Assembly: GCF_000155955.1 (NCBI RefSeq)
Contig: NZ_GG697141.2
Location: 310,001-374,000 of the forward strand
Source: Mitsuokella multacida DSM 20544
GTDB lineage: Bacteria > Bacillota > Negativicutes > Selenomonadales > Selenomonadaceae
Direction: 5' to 3'
Length of the DNA: 64,000 nt
This document shows, one piece after another, positions 43,230 to 53,191 of this stretch. Position numbers and translations under genes: made by a program. How positions within the stretch are numbered: position 1 is the first letter of the stretch; every line of letters begins with the position of its first letter. Below the pieces are notes generated by a model. The model searched no databases. It saw nothing but the letters and a program-made list of their open reading frames with translations, and was not told the DNA's origin.

Positions 43230-44336
43230 TTGGGTATCAAATATTGGTTCCGGGACAAGAAGAATCTTGTCTTCATTCTCTTGGTCTTGGCGCTGCTCAC
43301 GATGCCATTCGTGCTGACACTCTTCCGCCTGACCCTGCTCGGCAAATTCCTCTGCTATGCAATCGTGGCGCTCGGTATCGACCTCATCTGGGGCTATACG
43401 GGCATCCTGAGCCTCGGCCACGGTGTATTCTTCGGGTTAGGCGCGTATGCGATGGCGATGCATCTGAAGCTCGTGGCCAGTGGCAGTTCGCTGCCGGAAT
43501 TCATGGTAACGGGCGGCTTGACGCAGCTGCCAGCATTCTGGAAGCCGTTTGCATCTGCGCCGTTTGCCTTCTTGGCAATCATCGCTCTGCCGCTGCTACT
43601 GGCTCTCATTGTGGGATTCTCTACCTTCAAGAACCGCATCAAGGGCGTTTACTTTTCCATCTTGTCGCAGGCACTTGCTTGGGCTTTCGTGACCATCTTT
43701 GTCGGCATGCAGGCGTATACGGGCGGCAGTAATGGCATCACGGGCTTCACAACATTGCTGGGCATCCAGCTCCAGAATCCGATGAACCTCGTTTCCTTCT
43801 ATTATGTTGCCGTCGCTCTGCTTGTCGTGACGTACGTATTCTGCACCTGGCTCATGAGCCGTGGCATTGGCAAGATCCTCATCGCCATCCGCGATGGTGA
43901 GAACCGCACGTATTTCACGGGCTATGATTCGAGCCGCTATAAGACGTTTGTCTACTGCATCTCAGCCATCATCACGGGCATTGCCGGTGCGATGTACGTG
44001 CTCTTTGCGGGCATGATCTCGCCGAAAGAACTTGATATCGCCTTTTCGGTCGAGATGGTCATCTGGGTGGCCGTCGGCGGCCGCGGGACGCTCATCGGTG
44101 CTGTCATCGGTGCTCTGCTCGTCAATGCGATGAAGACGGGTATCAGTGAGACAGCTCCTGACATGTGGCTGTACTTCATCGGCCTGCTCTTCGTCCTCGT
44201 CGTGCTCTTCATGCCGAAGGGCCTTGTCGGAGTCTGTTCCGCTCTGTACGCTAAGGCACGGCCTTATCTGCCGGCCATGCCGGCATTCTTCGGTGGCAGA
44301 CGCCGTACCTGCAAGAGAAAGGAGATGGCATCATGA
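43230..44336 (+). CDS. urtC: Urea ABC transporter, permease UrtC
   Basis: LivM-type membrane subunit, 368 residues. Signatures are GYTGILSLGHGVFFGLGAYA and VGGRGTLIGAVIGALLVN, with a basic C-terminal tail (RRRTCKRKEMAS). The start is TTG 43230, supported by AAAGGAGG nine bases upstream. It overlaps urtD by four bases. Confidence 0.93.
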   Translation: MGIKYWFRDKKNLVFILLVLALLTMPFVLTLFRLTLLGKFLCYAIVALGIDLIWGYTGILSLGHGVFFGLGAYAMAMHLKLVASGSSLPEFMVTGGLTQLPAFWKPFASAPFAFLAIIALPLLLALIVGFSTFKNRIKGVYFSILSQALAWAFVTIFVGMQAYTGGSNGITGFTTLLGIQLQNPMNLVSFYYVAVALLVVTYVFCTWLMSRGIGKILIAIRDGENRTYFTGYDSSRYKTFVYCISAIITGIAGAMYVLFAGMISPKELDIAFSVEMVIWVAVGGRGTLIGAVIGALLVNAMKTGISETAPDMWLYFIGLLFVLVVLFMPKGLVGVCSALYAKARPYLPAMPAFFGGRRRTCKRKEMAS

Positions 44337-45121
44337 TACGTCATTCTGGCAACAAAGAGAGCGCCACAGATGCGCTCTTGAGCCTCAAGCACATATCCGT
44401 TGAATTCGACGGCTTCAAGGCCGTCAACGATGTGACGACTTCTATCGCGCCGCATGAAATTCACTTCTTCATCGGTCCGAACGGAGCAGGCAAGACGACA
44501 TTGCTCGACGTCATCTGCGGCAAGACGAAACCATCTGCTGGCGAAGTCGATTATGCGGACATCGGCAACATACTGAAGTTGAAGGAATTCGAGATTGTCA
44601 AGAAAGGCATCTGCCGAAAATTCCAGGTGCCATCGACTTTTGTCAATCTCAGTGTCTACGACAATATGCGCATTGCGCTGAATCACGACAAGAGCGTGTT
44701 CGGCTCGCTGTTCATGCGCAAGCGCTATCTTGATACGCGGAAGATCTACGAGGTGCTGAACCTCGTCGGTCTCGACAAGAAGAGCAAGGAGCGCGCAAAA
44801 TCTCTGTCACACGGTGAGAAGCAGTGGCTCGAGATTGCGATGCTGCTCGTCGAGGAACCGAAGCTCCTGCTGCTCGACGAGCCGGTCGCTGGCATGGGAC
44901 AGGCAGAAACGGAGAAGACAGCACGTATTCTCGAGGAAATCAAGGACCGCTGTGCTGTGGCCGTCGTCGAACACGATATGAACTTCGTCAAGAGCATCGC
45001 GGACGATGTGACGGTCATGCATGAAGGGGCCATCTTGACGGAGGGGACGGCGAATGAAGTCATGCAGAACAAGAAGGTCCAGGAGGTCTACCTTGGACGA
45101 GGGGAGGAGCAGCATGCTTGA
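44333..45121 (+). CDS. urtD: Urea ABC transporter, ATPase UrtD
   Basis: LivG-type ATPase, 262 residues. Walker A GPNGAGKTT, signature LSHGEKQWLEIAM (a variant of LSGGQ seen in UrtD) and Walker B LLLLDEPVAGM are present, with the switch histidine in VVEHDMNF. Translationally coupled to urtC (ATGA) and overlapping urtE by eight bases. Confidence 0.94.
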   Translation: MIRHSGNKESATDALLSLKHISVEFDGFKAVNDVTTSIAPHEIHFFIGPNGAGKTTLLDVICGKTKPSAGEVDYADIGNILKLKEFEIVKKGICRKFQVPSTFVNLSVYDNMRIALNHDKSVFGSLFMRKRYLDTRKIYEVLNLVGLDKKSKERAKSLSHGEKQWLEIAMLLVEEPKLLLLDEPVAGMGQAETEKTARILEEIKDRCAVAVVEHDMNFVKSIADDVTVMHEGAILTEGTANEVMQNKKVQEVYLGRGEEQHA

Positions 45122-45809
45122 GATCAAAGGGCTTACAGCATATTACGGAGAAAGTGAGATACTCCACGACATCAATCTTTCAGTGCCGGATGGCAAGATC
45201 ATCGCGCTCGTCGGCCGCAATGGCGTCGGCAAGACGACGACGCTCAAGAGCATCATGGGCCTTGTCAAGACGCCAGCTGGCAGCATTGAGCTTTCTGGTG
45301 AAGAGCTCTTGAAGAAGCCGCCGTATGAACGGGCGCGCTGTGGCATCGGCTATGTGCCGCAAGGACGCGATATCTTCCCACAGATGACGGTGGCCGAGAA
45401 TTTGCGGCTGGGTCTTGAAGTCTGCGGCGGGAAGAAGCAGGACCCGTCAGAGCTCTTCCACCTTTTCCCGATTGTCGAGAAATTCCTGCCGCGCAAGGGT
45501 GGCGACCTGTCCGGTGGTCAGCAGCAGCAACTGGCCATTGCCCGCGCGCTCATTGCTCATCCGAAACTTCTTCTGCTCGATGAGCCGACGGAAGGCATCC
45601 AGCCGTCTGTCATCCAGGAAATCGGCGCCGCTATCCGCACCATCAATAAAGAGACAGGCCTTTCCATCCTGCTCGTCGAGCAGTATCTGGATTTTGCACT
45701 GGAGCTGGCTGATGAATGCTACGTGATGGACAAGGGGCAGATCGTCCTGCACGTAGCGGCAGGAGAAGCGAAGAAAGAAGAGATCCAGCAGCATATGCTG
45801 GCATCCTGA
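45114..45809 (+). CDS. urtE: Urea ABC transporter, ATPase UrtE
   Basis: LivF-type ATPase of about 231 residues: Walker A GRNGVGKTT, signature LSGGQQQQLAIARAL and Walker B LLLLDEPTEGIQPS. ATG 45114 is preceded by GGGGAGGAG; the frame extending back to 45054 is a shadow of urtD. ureA begins 43 bases after the stop, so the importer and urease are in one transcript. Confidence 0.94.
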   Translation: MLEIKGLTAYYGESEILHDINLSVPDGKIIALVGRNGVGKTTTLKSIMGLVKTPAGSIELSGEELLKKPPYERARCGIGYVPQGRDIFPQMTVAENLRLGLEVCGGKKQDPSELFHLFPIVEKFLPRKGGDLSGGQQQQLAIARALIAHPKLLLLDEPTEGIQPSVIQEIGAAIRTINKETGLSILLVEQYLDFALELADECYVMDKGQIVLHVAAGEAKKEEIQQHMLAS

Positions 45810-45852
45810 AGCATGGATATATGATAACAGATAGGAAGGAGACGATGACACG

Positions 45853-46155
45853 ATGCGATTGACGCCGCAGGATATGGAGAAACTCATGCTGCATTATGCG
45901 GGCAAGCTGGCAGAAGAGTGCAGGGCGAGAGGCCTAAAGCTCAATCATCCGGAAGCAGTGGCTTATCTGAGCATGGAGCTCATGGAGATGGCCCGCGACG
46001 GCCATACCGTCACAGATATCATGGCAAGAGGACGGGAAATCCTCACGCGTGAAGATGTCATGGAGGGCGTACCAGAGATGATTCCCTCCGTACAGATTGA
46101 GGCGACGTTCCCCGATGGAACGAAGCTCGTGACCGTACATGAGCCAATCCAATGA
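45853..46155 (+). CDS. ureA: Urease gamma subunit
   Basis: Small structural subunit of urease, 100 residues, starting [17 protein letters not shown] and containing [20 protein letters not shown] and [18 protein letters not shown]. Separate gamma, beta and alpha genes are the usual bacterial layout, unlike the fused ureAB of Helicobacter. GGAAGGAG lies upstream. Confidence 0.97.
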   Translation: MRLTPQDMEKLMLHYAGKLAEECRARGLKLNHPEAVAYLSMELMEMARDGHTVTDIMARGREILTREDVMEGVPEMIPSVQIEATFPDGTKLVTVHEPIQ

Positions 46156-46189
46156 GCCAAAACAATGAATGGAGAAAGAAGGTCAGTGC

Positions 46190-46600
46190 ATGATACCAGG
46201 TGAATTCTTCTTGAAGGAAGGGGACATCGTACTCAATGTCGGGCGGACGGTCCGGAAACTTGTCGTCACGAATCTCGGCGACCGTCCCGTTCAGGTCGGC
46301 GCACATTATCACTTCTTTGAGGTGAACCGTTGCTTGAGCTTTGCGCGCGGGGAGGCATTCGGCATGCGCCTCGATATCCCGTCCGGCACATCCGTGCGCT
46401 TTGAGCCGGGCGAGCAGAAGACTGTTGCGCTCGTCTCGCTGCGCGGTAGGAATCGCTGCTTCGGCTTCAATGGCCTGACAATGGGGCCGGCTGGTGACTT
46501 TGAGCGCGAGGAAGCCTTGCGCCATGCGAAAGAACGCGGCTTTGCCGGAGCAGCCGATGTGGAGACGGAGAATCGAAAAAAGAAGGAGGGCGATGTCTGA
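46190..46600 (+). CDS. ureB: Urease beta subunit
   Basis: 136 residues, starting [16 protein letters not shown], the usual N-terminus of this subunit. [16 protein letters not shown] and [13 protein letters not shown] are conserved. ATG 46190 is favoured by GAAGG eight bases upstream and by family alignment; the ATG at 46169 would add seven residues. The C-terminus has a basic extension ([10 protein letters not shown]). The stop overlaps the ureC start by one base. Confidence 0.96.
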   Translation: MIPGEFFLKEGDIVLNVGRTVRKLVVTNLGDRPVQVGAHYHFFEVNRCLSFARGEAFGMRLDIPSGTSVRFEPGEQKTVALVSLRGRNRCFGFNGLTMGPAGDFEREEALRHAKERGFAGAADVETENRKKKEGDV

Positions 46601-48321
46601 TGAGTTACACGATCAGCCGGGAAAAGTACGCGGCGATGTATGGCCCGACGACAGGCGACAAGGTGCGACTGGCGGATACTGACCTCGTGCTCGAGATCGA
46701 GAAGGATTATACGAGCTACGGCGATGAAGCAAAGTTTGGTGGAGGCAAGACGCTGCGTGACGGCATGGGACAGGCCTCGGAGATCACGAGCGTTGGTGGT
46801 GCACTGGACCTCGTCCTGACGAATGCCATCGTCATGGACCCTGTGCAGGGGATTGTCAAGGCGGATATCGGCATCAAGGACGGCCGCATTGTCGGCCTTG
46901 GCAAGGCGGGCAATCCCGATATCATGGAAGGCGTGACGCCGGGACTGACAGTCGGTGCATCGACGGAAGCACTGGCCGCTGAGGGACTCATCGTGACGCC
47001 AGGCGGACTCGATACCCACATCCATTTCATCAGTCCGCAGCAGATCGAGACGGCGCTTTACAGCGGCATCACGACGATGATCGGTGGCGGCACGGGGCCA
47101 GCTGACGGCACGAATGCTACGACCTGCACGCCAGGGCCTTGGAATCTCCGAGAGATGTTGCGGGCAGCTGATGCGTATCCGATGAACCTCGGCTTTCTCG
47201 GCAAGGGCAACTGCTCAAGTCTGCCACCGCTTGCTGAGCAGATTGAGGCAGGCGCGATGGGCCTCAAGATCCACGAGGACTGGGGCGCGACGCCAGCCGT
47301 CATCGATGCCTGCCTGCGCGTATCGGATGCCTATGATGTCCAGACGGCCATCCATACGGACACGCTCAATGAGGCAGGCTGTGTCGAGGACACGCTCGAT
47401 GCCATCGGCGGTCGGACCATCCACACGTATCACACGGAGGGGGCCGGCGGCGGCCATGCTCCGGACATCATACGGGCGGCAGGCTTTGAGAACATCCTGC
47501 CATCGTCGACAAATCCGACGATGCCTTTTACCAAGAACACACTCGATGAACATCTTGATATGCTCATGGTATGCCATCACCTCGACAGCCGCATCCCCGA
47601 GGACGTGGCCTTTGCCGATTCGCGCATCCGTCCTGAGACGATTGCCGCGGAAGACGTCCTGCATGACATGGGCATCTTCTCGATGATGAGCTCCGATTCG
47701 CAGGCCATGGGCCGCGTCGGTGAAGTCATCGTGCGCACGTGGCAGACGGCGGATAAGATGAAGAAGGAGCGCGGCCGCCTTTCGGAGGAATTGGGCGAGA
47801 ACGATAATTTCCGCATCCTCCGCTATCTTTCGAAATATACCATCAACCCGGCCATCACGCACGGCCTCTCGGCAGAAGTCGGCTCCATTGAAAAGGGCAA
47901 GCTGGCCGATCTCGTGCTTTGGAATCCTGCTTTCTTCGGCGTGCGCCCAGAGCTCATCATCAAGGGTGGCTTCATCATCGCTTCGAAGATGGGGGACCCG
48001 AATGCCTCCATCCCGACGCCAGAGCCCGTCTTTTACCGCCCAATGTTCGGTGCGGCAGCTGGTGCGCGTCATGATACCTGCATCACCTTTGTATCAAAGG
48101 CGGCTTATGACGCCAATATCAAGGAAAGACTGGGCCTCATGAAGCAGGTACGTCCTGTCTCGCATTGCCGTGACATCACGAAGAAGGACATGCATTTCAA
48201 CGACAAGACGCCATCCATCACCGTCAATCCAGAGACATATGAAGTCCGCGTCGATGGCGCGAAGATCACGAGCAAGCCAGCAGAGCAGCTGCCACTGGCT
48301 CAGCTCTATCATCTGTTCTGA
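46600..48321 (+). CDS. ureC: Urease alpha (catalytic) subunit
   Basis: Nickel hydrolase converting urea to ammonia and carbamate. 573 residues, full length. Nickel ligands lie in [26 protein letters not shown] and [11 protein letters not shown]. The carbamylated lysine is in [12 protein letters not shown], and the mobile flap [20 protein letters not shown] contains the catalytic histidine. AGAAGGAGGG precedes the ATG. All active-site residues appear intact. Confidence 0.98.
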   Translation: MSYTISREKYAAMYGPTTGDKVRLADTDLVLEIEKDYTSYGDEAKFGGGKTLRDGMGQASEITSVGGALDLVLTNAIVMDPVQGIVKADIGIKDGRIVGLGKAGNPDIMEGVTPGLTVGASTEALAAEGLIVTPGGLDTHIHFISPQQIETALYSGITTMIGGGTGPADGTNATTCTPGPWNLREMLRAADAYPMNLGFLGKGNCSSLPPLAEQIEAGAMGLKIHEDWGATPAVIDACLRVSDAYDVQTAIHTDTLNEAGCVEDTLDAIGGRTIHTYHTEGAGGGHAPDIIRAAGFENILPSSTNPTMPFTKNTLDEHLDMLMVCHHLDSRIPEDVAFADSRIRPETIAAEDVLHDMGIFSMMSSDSQAMGRVGEVIVRTWQTADKMKKERGRLSEELGENDNFRILRYLSKYTINPAITHGLSAEVGSIEKGKLADLVLWNPAFFGVRPELIIKGGFIIASKMGDPNASIPTPEPVFYRPMFGAAAGARHDTCITFVSKAAYDANIKERLGLMKQVRPVSHCRDITKKDMHFNDKTPSITVNPETYEVRVDGAKITSKPAEQLPLAQLYHLF

Positions 48322-48358
48322 TTGCATTGCGAAAGTTAAAAGTAAAAGGAGAGATAGT

Positions 48359-48898
48359 ATGATTCTCACGCATGTATGTGGTACGCTGTCCGATGCGGCG
48401 TATGCTGGGAAAGCAGTCGATCCATTGCAGCTCGACTATGCGGATGCGCAGAAGCATCTGTTGCGCCGGACGACGCGCGGCGGGCGTGACATCGCCCTGC
48501 GTCTCTCACCAGAAGCGCAATTGCGCGGCCTGCACGATGGCGATGTCCTGCTCGAGGACGGGGACACGGTCGTAGCAGTCGAGATCCTGCCAGTGCTGTC
48601 GCTTTTGGCAAGGCCGGAGGGGAACGCAGCAATTGCCCGTTTCTGTTATGAAGTCGGCAACCGGCATGCACCGCTCTATGAAGTGGAAGGTCCCGCATCT
48701 GGCTGCCTGTATTTTGCTGTCTTATATGATGCAGCCATGGAAGACCTCTTCCATAAACTTCAGGTGCCCTATGAGAAAAAGGAGATCAAGCTCGAGGAAC
48801 GATGCCGCCTGAAGCTCTTGTCCGGCACGCATCATCATGCCTCTTCGCATCGCAATGGTGGTGCCGCTTCTGCGAAGGGGGAGGGAAATCATGCCTGA
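48359..48898 (+). CDS. ureE: Urease accessory protein UreE (nickel chaperone)
   Basis: Delivers nickel to the urease assembly complex. 179 residues: UreE N-terminal domain (MILTHVCGTL), the metal-binding C-terminal domain with GNRHAPLYEVEG, and a histidine-bearing tail (SGTHHHASSHRN). The tail has five histidines, fewer than in the Klebsiella protein. ATG 48359 has AAAGGAGAG upstream; the longer frame to 48170 is a shadow of ureC. It overlaps ureF by eight bases. Confidence 0.93.
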   Translation: MILTHVCGTLSDAAYAGKAVDPLQLDYADAQKHLLRRTTRGGRDIALRLSPEAQLRGLHDGDVLLEDGDTVVAVEILPVLSLLARPEGNAAIARFCYEVGNRHAPLYEVEGPASGCLYFAVLYDAAMEDLFHKLQVPYEKKEIKLEERCRLKLLSGTHHHASSHRNGGAASAKGEGNHA

Positions 48899-49601
48899 GT
48901 CCCGCGCGCTCGCAGAGGAAGAAGCGCTCTTCCTACTGCTCGAACTCAATGATGCACTGTTCCCCATCGGGGCATATGCACACTCGTATGGGCTCGAGAC
49001 GTATGTGCAGCAAGGGCTCGTGCACGATGCAGCAACAGCAGGAAAATGGCTGCAGGCGTATTTCTCGGGCAGCTTCCTCTACGGAGAACTGTTGTCAGCT
49101 CGCCTGGCCTATGAAGCTTTCCCTAAACCGGATGGTATTGAAAGGCTGCAGACTCTTGAGGAAGAAGTCTGCGCGGCGCGCGTGCCGCGCGAACCGCGCG
49201 AGGCTCTGCAGAAGCTAGGACGGCGCCTTGCCAAGAATGCCATGAAGATTGGTCTGCCGTTTGACTCGCGCTTTGGCGATTATGTGAAGGCTGCTGAGCA
49301 GTCGTCCTCCCATCCCGTCTGCTATGGCGCGCTCGCGGCAGTATTGGGCCTGCCAGAGCGCGCGGCTCTGCAGCACTATCTCTACGCACAGCTCTCAGCC
49401 CTGACGAATACCTGTGTCAAACTCATCCCGCTGTCACAGACGGATGGCGCGCGCCTTGTGGCATCGTTTCGCAAACGTTATAGTACGTATATTGACATGG
49501 CCCTGGCGGCCGATGCGGATGACCTCTGCCTTTCCTCACCGGGCCTTGACATCCGAGCCATGCAGCATGAAGTCCTCTATTCCCGACTCTATATGTCCTG
49601 A
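48891..49601 (+). CDS. ureF: Urease accessory protein UreF
   Basis: Helical scaffold of the UreD-F-G nickel insertion complex. 236 residues with the conserved start region [21 protein letters not shown] and the C-terminal [22 protein letters not shown] 48891 is preceded by GGGGGAGGG, so the frame from 48837 is too long. The gene overlaps ureE and lies 50 bases before ureG. Confidence 0.94.
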   Translation: MPESRALAEEEALFLLLELNDALFPIGAYAHSYGLETYVQQGLVHDAATAGKWLQAYFSGSFLYGELLSARLAYEAFPKPDGIERLQTLEEEVCAARVPREPREALQKLGRRLAKNAMKIGLPFDSRFGDYVKAAEQSSSHPVCYGALAAVLGLPERAALQHYLYAQLSALTNTCVKLIPLSQTDGARLVASFRKRYSTYIDMALAADADDLCLSSPGLDIRAMQHEVLYSRLYMS

Positions 49602-49651
49602 ATCCTACTAGAGTATTAAGATATGAGCAAGCAAGAGAAAGAAGGTTCCCT

Positions 49652-50299
49652 ATGTCCTATGTGAAAATCGGCGTGGCCGGTCCGGTCGGCTCCGGTAAGA
49701 CTGCTCTCATTGAGGCACTGACCCGCGCGCTCTGCCCGCATTACAGCATCTGTGTCGTGACAAATGATATCTACACGAAAGAGGATGCTGAATTCCTCGT
49801 TAAGCACTCGGCGATGCCGAAGGAACGCATCCTTGGAGTCGAAACGGGTGGATGCCCGCATACGGCCATCCGGGAAGATGCGTCCATGAACCTTGAAGCG
49901 GTAGAAGAGCTAACCGAACGCTTTCCTGATACACAGATTGTCTTTATCGAGAGCGGCGGCGACAACCTCTCAGCGACCTTCAGCCCGGAACTGGCCGATG
50001 CCACAATCTTTGTCATCGATGTATCGGAAGGCGACAAGATTCCGCGCAAGGGCGGCCCTGGCATCACGCGTTCCGACCTGCTCGTCATCAACAAGAAGGA
50101 TTTAGCCCCCTATGTCGGTGCTGACCTCAGCATCATGGAGCGCGACTCTAAGAAGATGCGCGGATCGCGGCCATTTCTGTTCACGAATCTGATGAAGAAA
50201 GAGGGCGTGCCTGAGATCATTGCCTGGATTCGCCACAATGTCCTGCTGGAAGACGCTCATGGTGTTCATGAGGTTCATGATGGGAATGGTGAAGGATGA
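49652..50299 (+). CDS. ureG: Urease accessory GTPase UreG
   Basis: GTPase that drives nickel insertion, 215 residues. P-loop [15 protein letters not shown], the nickel site region [14 protein letters not shown] (cysteine and histidine of CPH), [17 protein letters not shown] and [13 protein letters not shown] are all present. There is no N-terminal histidine stretch. It overlaps ureD by four bases. Confidence 0.97.
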   Translation: MSYVKIGVAGPVGSGKTALIEALTRALCPHYSICVVTNDIYTKEDAEFLVKHSAMPKERILGVETGGCPHTAIREDASMNLEAVEELTERFPDTQIVFIESGGDNLSATFSPELADATIFVIDVSEGDKIPRKGGPGITRSDLLVINKKDLAPYVGADLSIMERDSKKMRGSRPFLFTNLMKKEGVPEIIAWIRHNVLLEDAHGVHEVHDGNGEG

Positions 50300-51087
50300 T
50301 GCAAGCAAATCCCTTTGGGCGGACGTCGGAGCTGTCCTTGGTGCTTGCGCCGGGCAAGATGCGTCATCTGTCCTTCACTGCTCCTTTTAAAGTCCTGCAT
50401 CCTTTTCATCAAGATGGATTCCTGCAGATCATGGTCGTCAAGGTATCGGCTGGCCTTATGGCAGGCGATAGGCAGTCCATTGCAATCACCTTGGAGCCTG
50501 GCGCGAAAGCCGAGTTCCTATCGCAGTCTTACGAGAAAATCCATCAGATGGCGGAGGGTGAGGCCATCCGTGAGGGTGTGGTCACGGTGGGCCGTGATGC
50601 CACGCTGTTCTATGCGCCGCTGCCGGTCCTGCCTTTTGCCGATTCGGCTTTTCGCAGTGCGTTCACCATCGAACTGGCCGATGAGACGAGTCGTTTGTTC
50701 TATTCCGATATCCTGGCCTGTGGCCGTGCTGCCCGCGGCGAGCGATTCGCCTATCGACTCTACCGTTCCCGTGTGCGCATCAAATCGGGCGGCAATCTCA
50801 TCTATGCCGACAATTTCCGCTTTGCTCCGCAGGAAGACGATGTGGACTGTGAGGGCTTCACCCAATACGAAGGCTATACTCACCTTGGCAATTATCTCCT
50901 CTGCCATTTCCCGGTGAGCGAAGAGGCGTTACGCGATTATCTGCATGCAACGGTTGCAGAACACGATTGCCAAGCTGGCTTGACCTGTTTCGGGGAGGGG
51001 AATCTTTGCGTAAAGATATTGGCAAACGGCAGCGAGCTTCTGCTCACCGTGCAAGAGGCGCTCAAGGACTTCCTGCGTCATCTGTGA
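50296..51087 (+). CDS. ureD: Urease accessory protein UreD (UreH)
   Basis: 263 residues. UreD binds apo-urease and forms the nickel tunnel with UreF. The family region [27 protein letters not shown] and [15 protein letters not shown] are recognisable. In this operon ureD comes last, as in some Firmicutes (ureABCEFGD), instead of first as in Klebsiella. A very strong terminator follows. No nickel permease gene is found in the window. Confidence 0.93.
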   Translation: MMQANPFGRTSELSLVLAPGKMRHLSFTAPFKVLHPFHQDGFLQIMVVKVSAGLMAGDRQSIAITLEPGAKAEFLSQSYEKIHQMAEGEAIREGVVTVGRDATLFYAPLPVLPFADSAFRSAFTIELADETSRLFYSDILACGRAARGERFAYRLYRSRVRIKSGGNLIYADNFRFAPQEDDVDCEGFTQYEGYTHLGNYLLCHFPVSEEALRDYLHATVAEHDCQAGLTCFGEGNLCVKILANGSELLLTVQEALKDFLRHL

Positions 51088-51142
51088 TGAATCGAAACAA
51101 GAAAATACGGCATCTTCTTCATGGCTCCTCAATTCCTCATGG

Positions 51143-51194
51143 AAAACGGAGCGCAAGATTCGTGCATCGGCGCGAATCTTGCGCTCCGTTTTTG
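51143..51194 (+). terminator. Terminator of the urt-ure operon
   Basis: Perfect 20-bp stem (51143-51162 with 51173-51192; core CGGAGCGCAAGATTCG), a ten-base loop and a T-run. Confidence 0.95.
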
Positions 51195-51200
51195 CATAGT

Positions 51201-51277
51201 TCTTGTATGTTCATACAAGATTGGCATGAACATACTGAGATAAAGTATTAGACGTATGAACTGAAGCAAAGTAGAAT
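51201..51277 (+). promoter_or_regulatory. Operator and promoter of the hydroxyacid dehydrogenase cluster
   Basis: A palindrome with 9-bp arms (TCTTGTATG, TT, CATACAAGA; 51201-51220) is followed by ATGAACATAC (51226-51235), the reverse of GTATGTTCAT inside the palindrome, and by GTATGAAC (51254-51261). TAGACG (51249-51254), a 17-base spacer and TAGAAT (51272-51277) form the most likely promoter. Several sites for one regulator are implied. Confidence 0.6.
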
Positions 51278-51336
51278 ACAAGATATCCGAGTGATCTGAG
51301 TAGTGATCTGTATAAGGAAATTGAGGAGAGTGCCAT

Positions 51337-52254
51337 ATGATACCCAATGTATATCTTCACGATCATATCTGTGATTCGGCTGTGGCGCGGCTGCGCCGCC
51401 ATGTCAATCTCGTCGACAATTTTGACCATCCGGAAGAGCTCGATGCCATCATCGTGCGACAGCAGTACTGTCCGCGCGAAGTCATCAGCCGGGCAAAGCG
51501 CTGCCGGCTCATCCAGATGCACGGCGTGGGGCTGGACCGCATCGATGTTGAGGCGGCGAAGGAGTACGGGATCTCGGTCAAGCGCACGAAGGGCGGCAAT
51601 GCGCAGTCGGTCGCTGAACTGGCCATCGGCTTCATGCTCGCGATGGCGCGCAAGATGAAGTTCCTCGACCGCGGCCTGCAGGCGGGAAAATTCCAGACGT
51701 TTGGGCTGCCTGAGACGGTCGGCCTTGAGCTCTCGGGCAAGAAACTCGGCCTGGTCGGCGGCGGTCAGATTGCCCAACTCGTCGCGGATATCGCACGGGC
51801 GGCATTCCACTGCAAGCTCTTCGTCTATGACCCGTTCCTCTCGGCAGAAGCCTGCAAGAAGCTGGGTTTCCAGAAGGTCGAGACGGTCGAGGCGCTGGTC
51901 GCCGCGGTGGACTTTGTCAGCATCCACGTTCCTCTGACGGAGAGCACGAAGCACATGTTCAATGCGGCAGTCTTTGCCAAGGCCAATCCAGACTTGATCC
52001 TCGTCAACACATCCCGCGGTGGTGTCGTCGATGAAGAGGCGCTCTATCAGGCGCTGACCACGGGGCAGATCCTTGCGGCGGGCATGGATGTGTTCGAGCA
52101 GCAGCCGCCGCGCCCAGATCATCCACTATTGTCGCTGGACAATTTTATTGGTACACTGCATGTAGGCGGCAGCACGCGGGAGGCGTTGGAGCGCAATGGC
52201 AACACCGTTGTCGACAATGTCTTCGCGGCACTGCATATCAAGGAAGAAGAGTAA
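51337..52254 (+). CDS. D-2-hydroxyacid dehydrogenase (phosphoglycerate dehydrogenase-like)
   Basis: 305-residue NAD-dependent enzyme of the D-isomer 2-hydroxyacid dehydrogenase family. The nucleotide motif LGLVGGGQIAQ, the substrate arginine in NTSRGGVVDE, the glutamate region near VFEQQPP and the catalytic histidine in GTLHVGGST are visible. It has no C-terminal ACT domain, so a role in serine synthesis is less likely than reduction or oxidation of some other hydroxyacid. GAGGAGAG precedes the ATG. First gene of a five-gene cluster of unknown pathway. Confidence 0.85.
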   Translation: MIPNVYLHDHICDSAVARLRRHVNLVDNFDHPEELDAIIVRQQYCPREVISRAKRCRLIQMHGVGLDRIDVEAAKEYGISVKRTKGGNAQSVAELAIGFMLAMARKMKFLDRGLQAGKFQTFGLPETVGLELSGKKLGLVGGGQIAQLVADIARAAFHCKLFVYDPFLSAEACKKLGFQKVETVEALVAAVDFVSIHVPLTESTKHMFNAAVFAKANPDLILVNTSRGGVVDEEALYQALTTGQILAAGMDVFEQQPPRPDHPLLSLDNFIGTLHVGGSTREALERNGNTVVDNVFAALHIKEEE

Positions 52255-52280
52255 CGGAACATTTACACGGAGAAGACGGT

Positions 52281-53159
52281 ATGGATATCAAGGTATTGCG
52301 GAATTTCCTGAAGATTGCAGAGTATGAGAACATCACCAGGGCAGCGGCTGAGCTCCACATAGCGCAGCCACATCTGACGCGGCAACTCCATGCATTAGAG
52401 CAGGAGCTCGGCGTGACACTTTTCGTCCGCGAGAAAAAGCGGCTGCACATCACGGATGAAGGGCGGTTCCTGCGCCAACAGGCTCTGCACATCGCGGATT
52501 TGGCGGATAAGACGGCCACCCAGCTGCTCGATATGAAGTCGGGGCTTTCGGGGACGTTGTACCTCGGTGCCATCGAGACGGTCGGCATGATCTACCTGCC
52601 CACCTGGATTGAGGGATTCCGGGCACAGTATCCCGACGTGAAATACAATATGTGGTCGGGTAACTCCACCGATGTCATGGAGCGGCTCGCGAAACATCTC
52701 GTCGATATCGCGCTGATCCGCGAGCCATACGACGCCAATCTCTACGAAGCCATCCATCTGCTGGATGAGCAATGGATGGTGCTCATGCATCCCTCACATC
52801 GACTGGCTGTCCAGGCAAAGCACTTCGTTACCTGGGAAGAGCTCAGCCAGGAAGAGCTCATGGTGCCGACACAGCGCATCGAGGAGATCTCCGGCTGGTT
52901 TGCAGAAAAGGAACTTCCATGCCGCATTACCTGCGCCTTCTCGCCGCTGGCCAATGCCGTAGCCATGGTCGAGCACAATCTCGGTGTCGCCATCCTGCCG
53001 GACTCAGCCTGCCATGCATTGCATGGCCGCAATCTCAAAGCAATCCCCATCGAAGACAGTCCCACATCCGGCGTCGCCGTTCTCTGGCATCGCCAGACGG
53101 AATTGACGGGCGTGACCGAACGCTTCATTGCGTATCTTCGCGAGAGAATGCATTCATGA
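52281..53159 (+). CDS. LysR-family transcriptional regulator
   Basis: 292 residues. N-terminal winged helix-turn-helix (FLKIAEYENITRAAAELHIA, then QPHLTRQLHALEQELG) and the periplasmic-binding-like effector domain. It lies inside the cluster in the same direction, 26 bases after the dehydrogenase, not divergent as is usual for LysR genes. It probably regulates the cluster, but the upstream palindrome is more GntR-like than a LysR T-N11-A site. Confidence 0.93.
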   Translation: MDIKVLRNFLKIAEYENITRAAAELHIAQPHLTRQLHALEQELGVTLFVREKKRLHITDEGRFLRQQALHIADLADKTATQLLDMKSGLSGTLYLGAIETVGMIYLPTWIEGFRAQYPDVKYNMWSGNSTDVMERLAKHLVDIALIREPYDANLYEAIHLLDEQWMVLMHPSHRLAVQAKHFVTWEELSQEELMVPTQRIEEISGWFAEKELPCRITCAFSPLANAVAMVEHNLGVAILPDSACHALHGRNLKAIPIEDSPTSGVAVLWHRQTELTGVTERFIAYLRERMHS

Positions 53160-53191
53160 TTTGAGAAAAGAGAGCAGAACGGGAAGGAACG

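Noticed and set aside
48170-48358. N-terminal extension of ureE
   Set aside because: The frame is open but lies inside ureC; the ATG at 48359 has a good ribosome binding site and matches the family start.
51201-51261. NikR nickel operator (GTATGA-N16-TCATAC)
   Set aside because: The half-sites look similar, but the spacing is near zero rather than 16, and the site is after the urease operon rather than before it.
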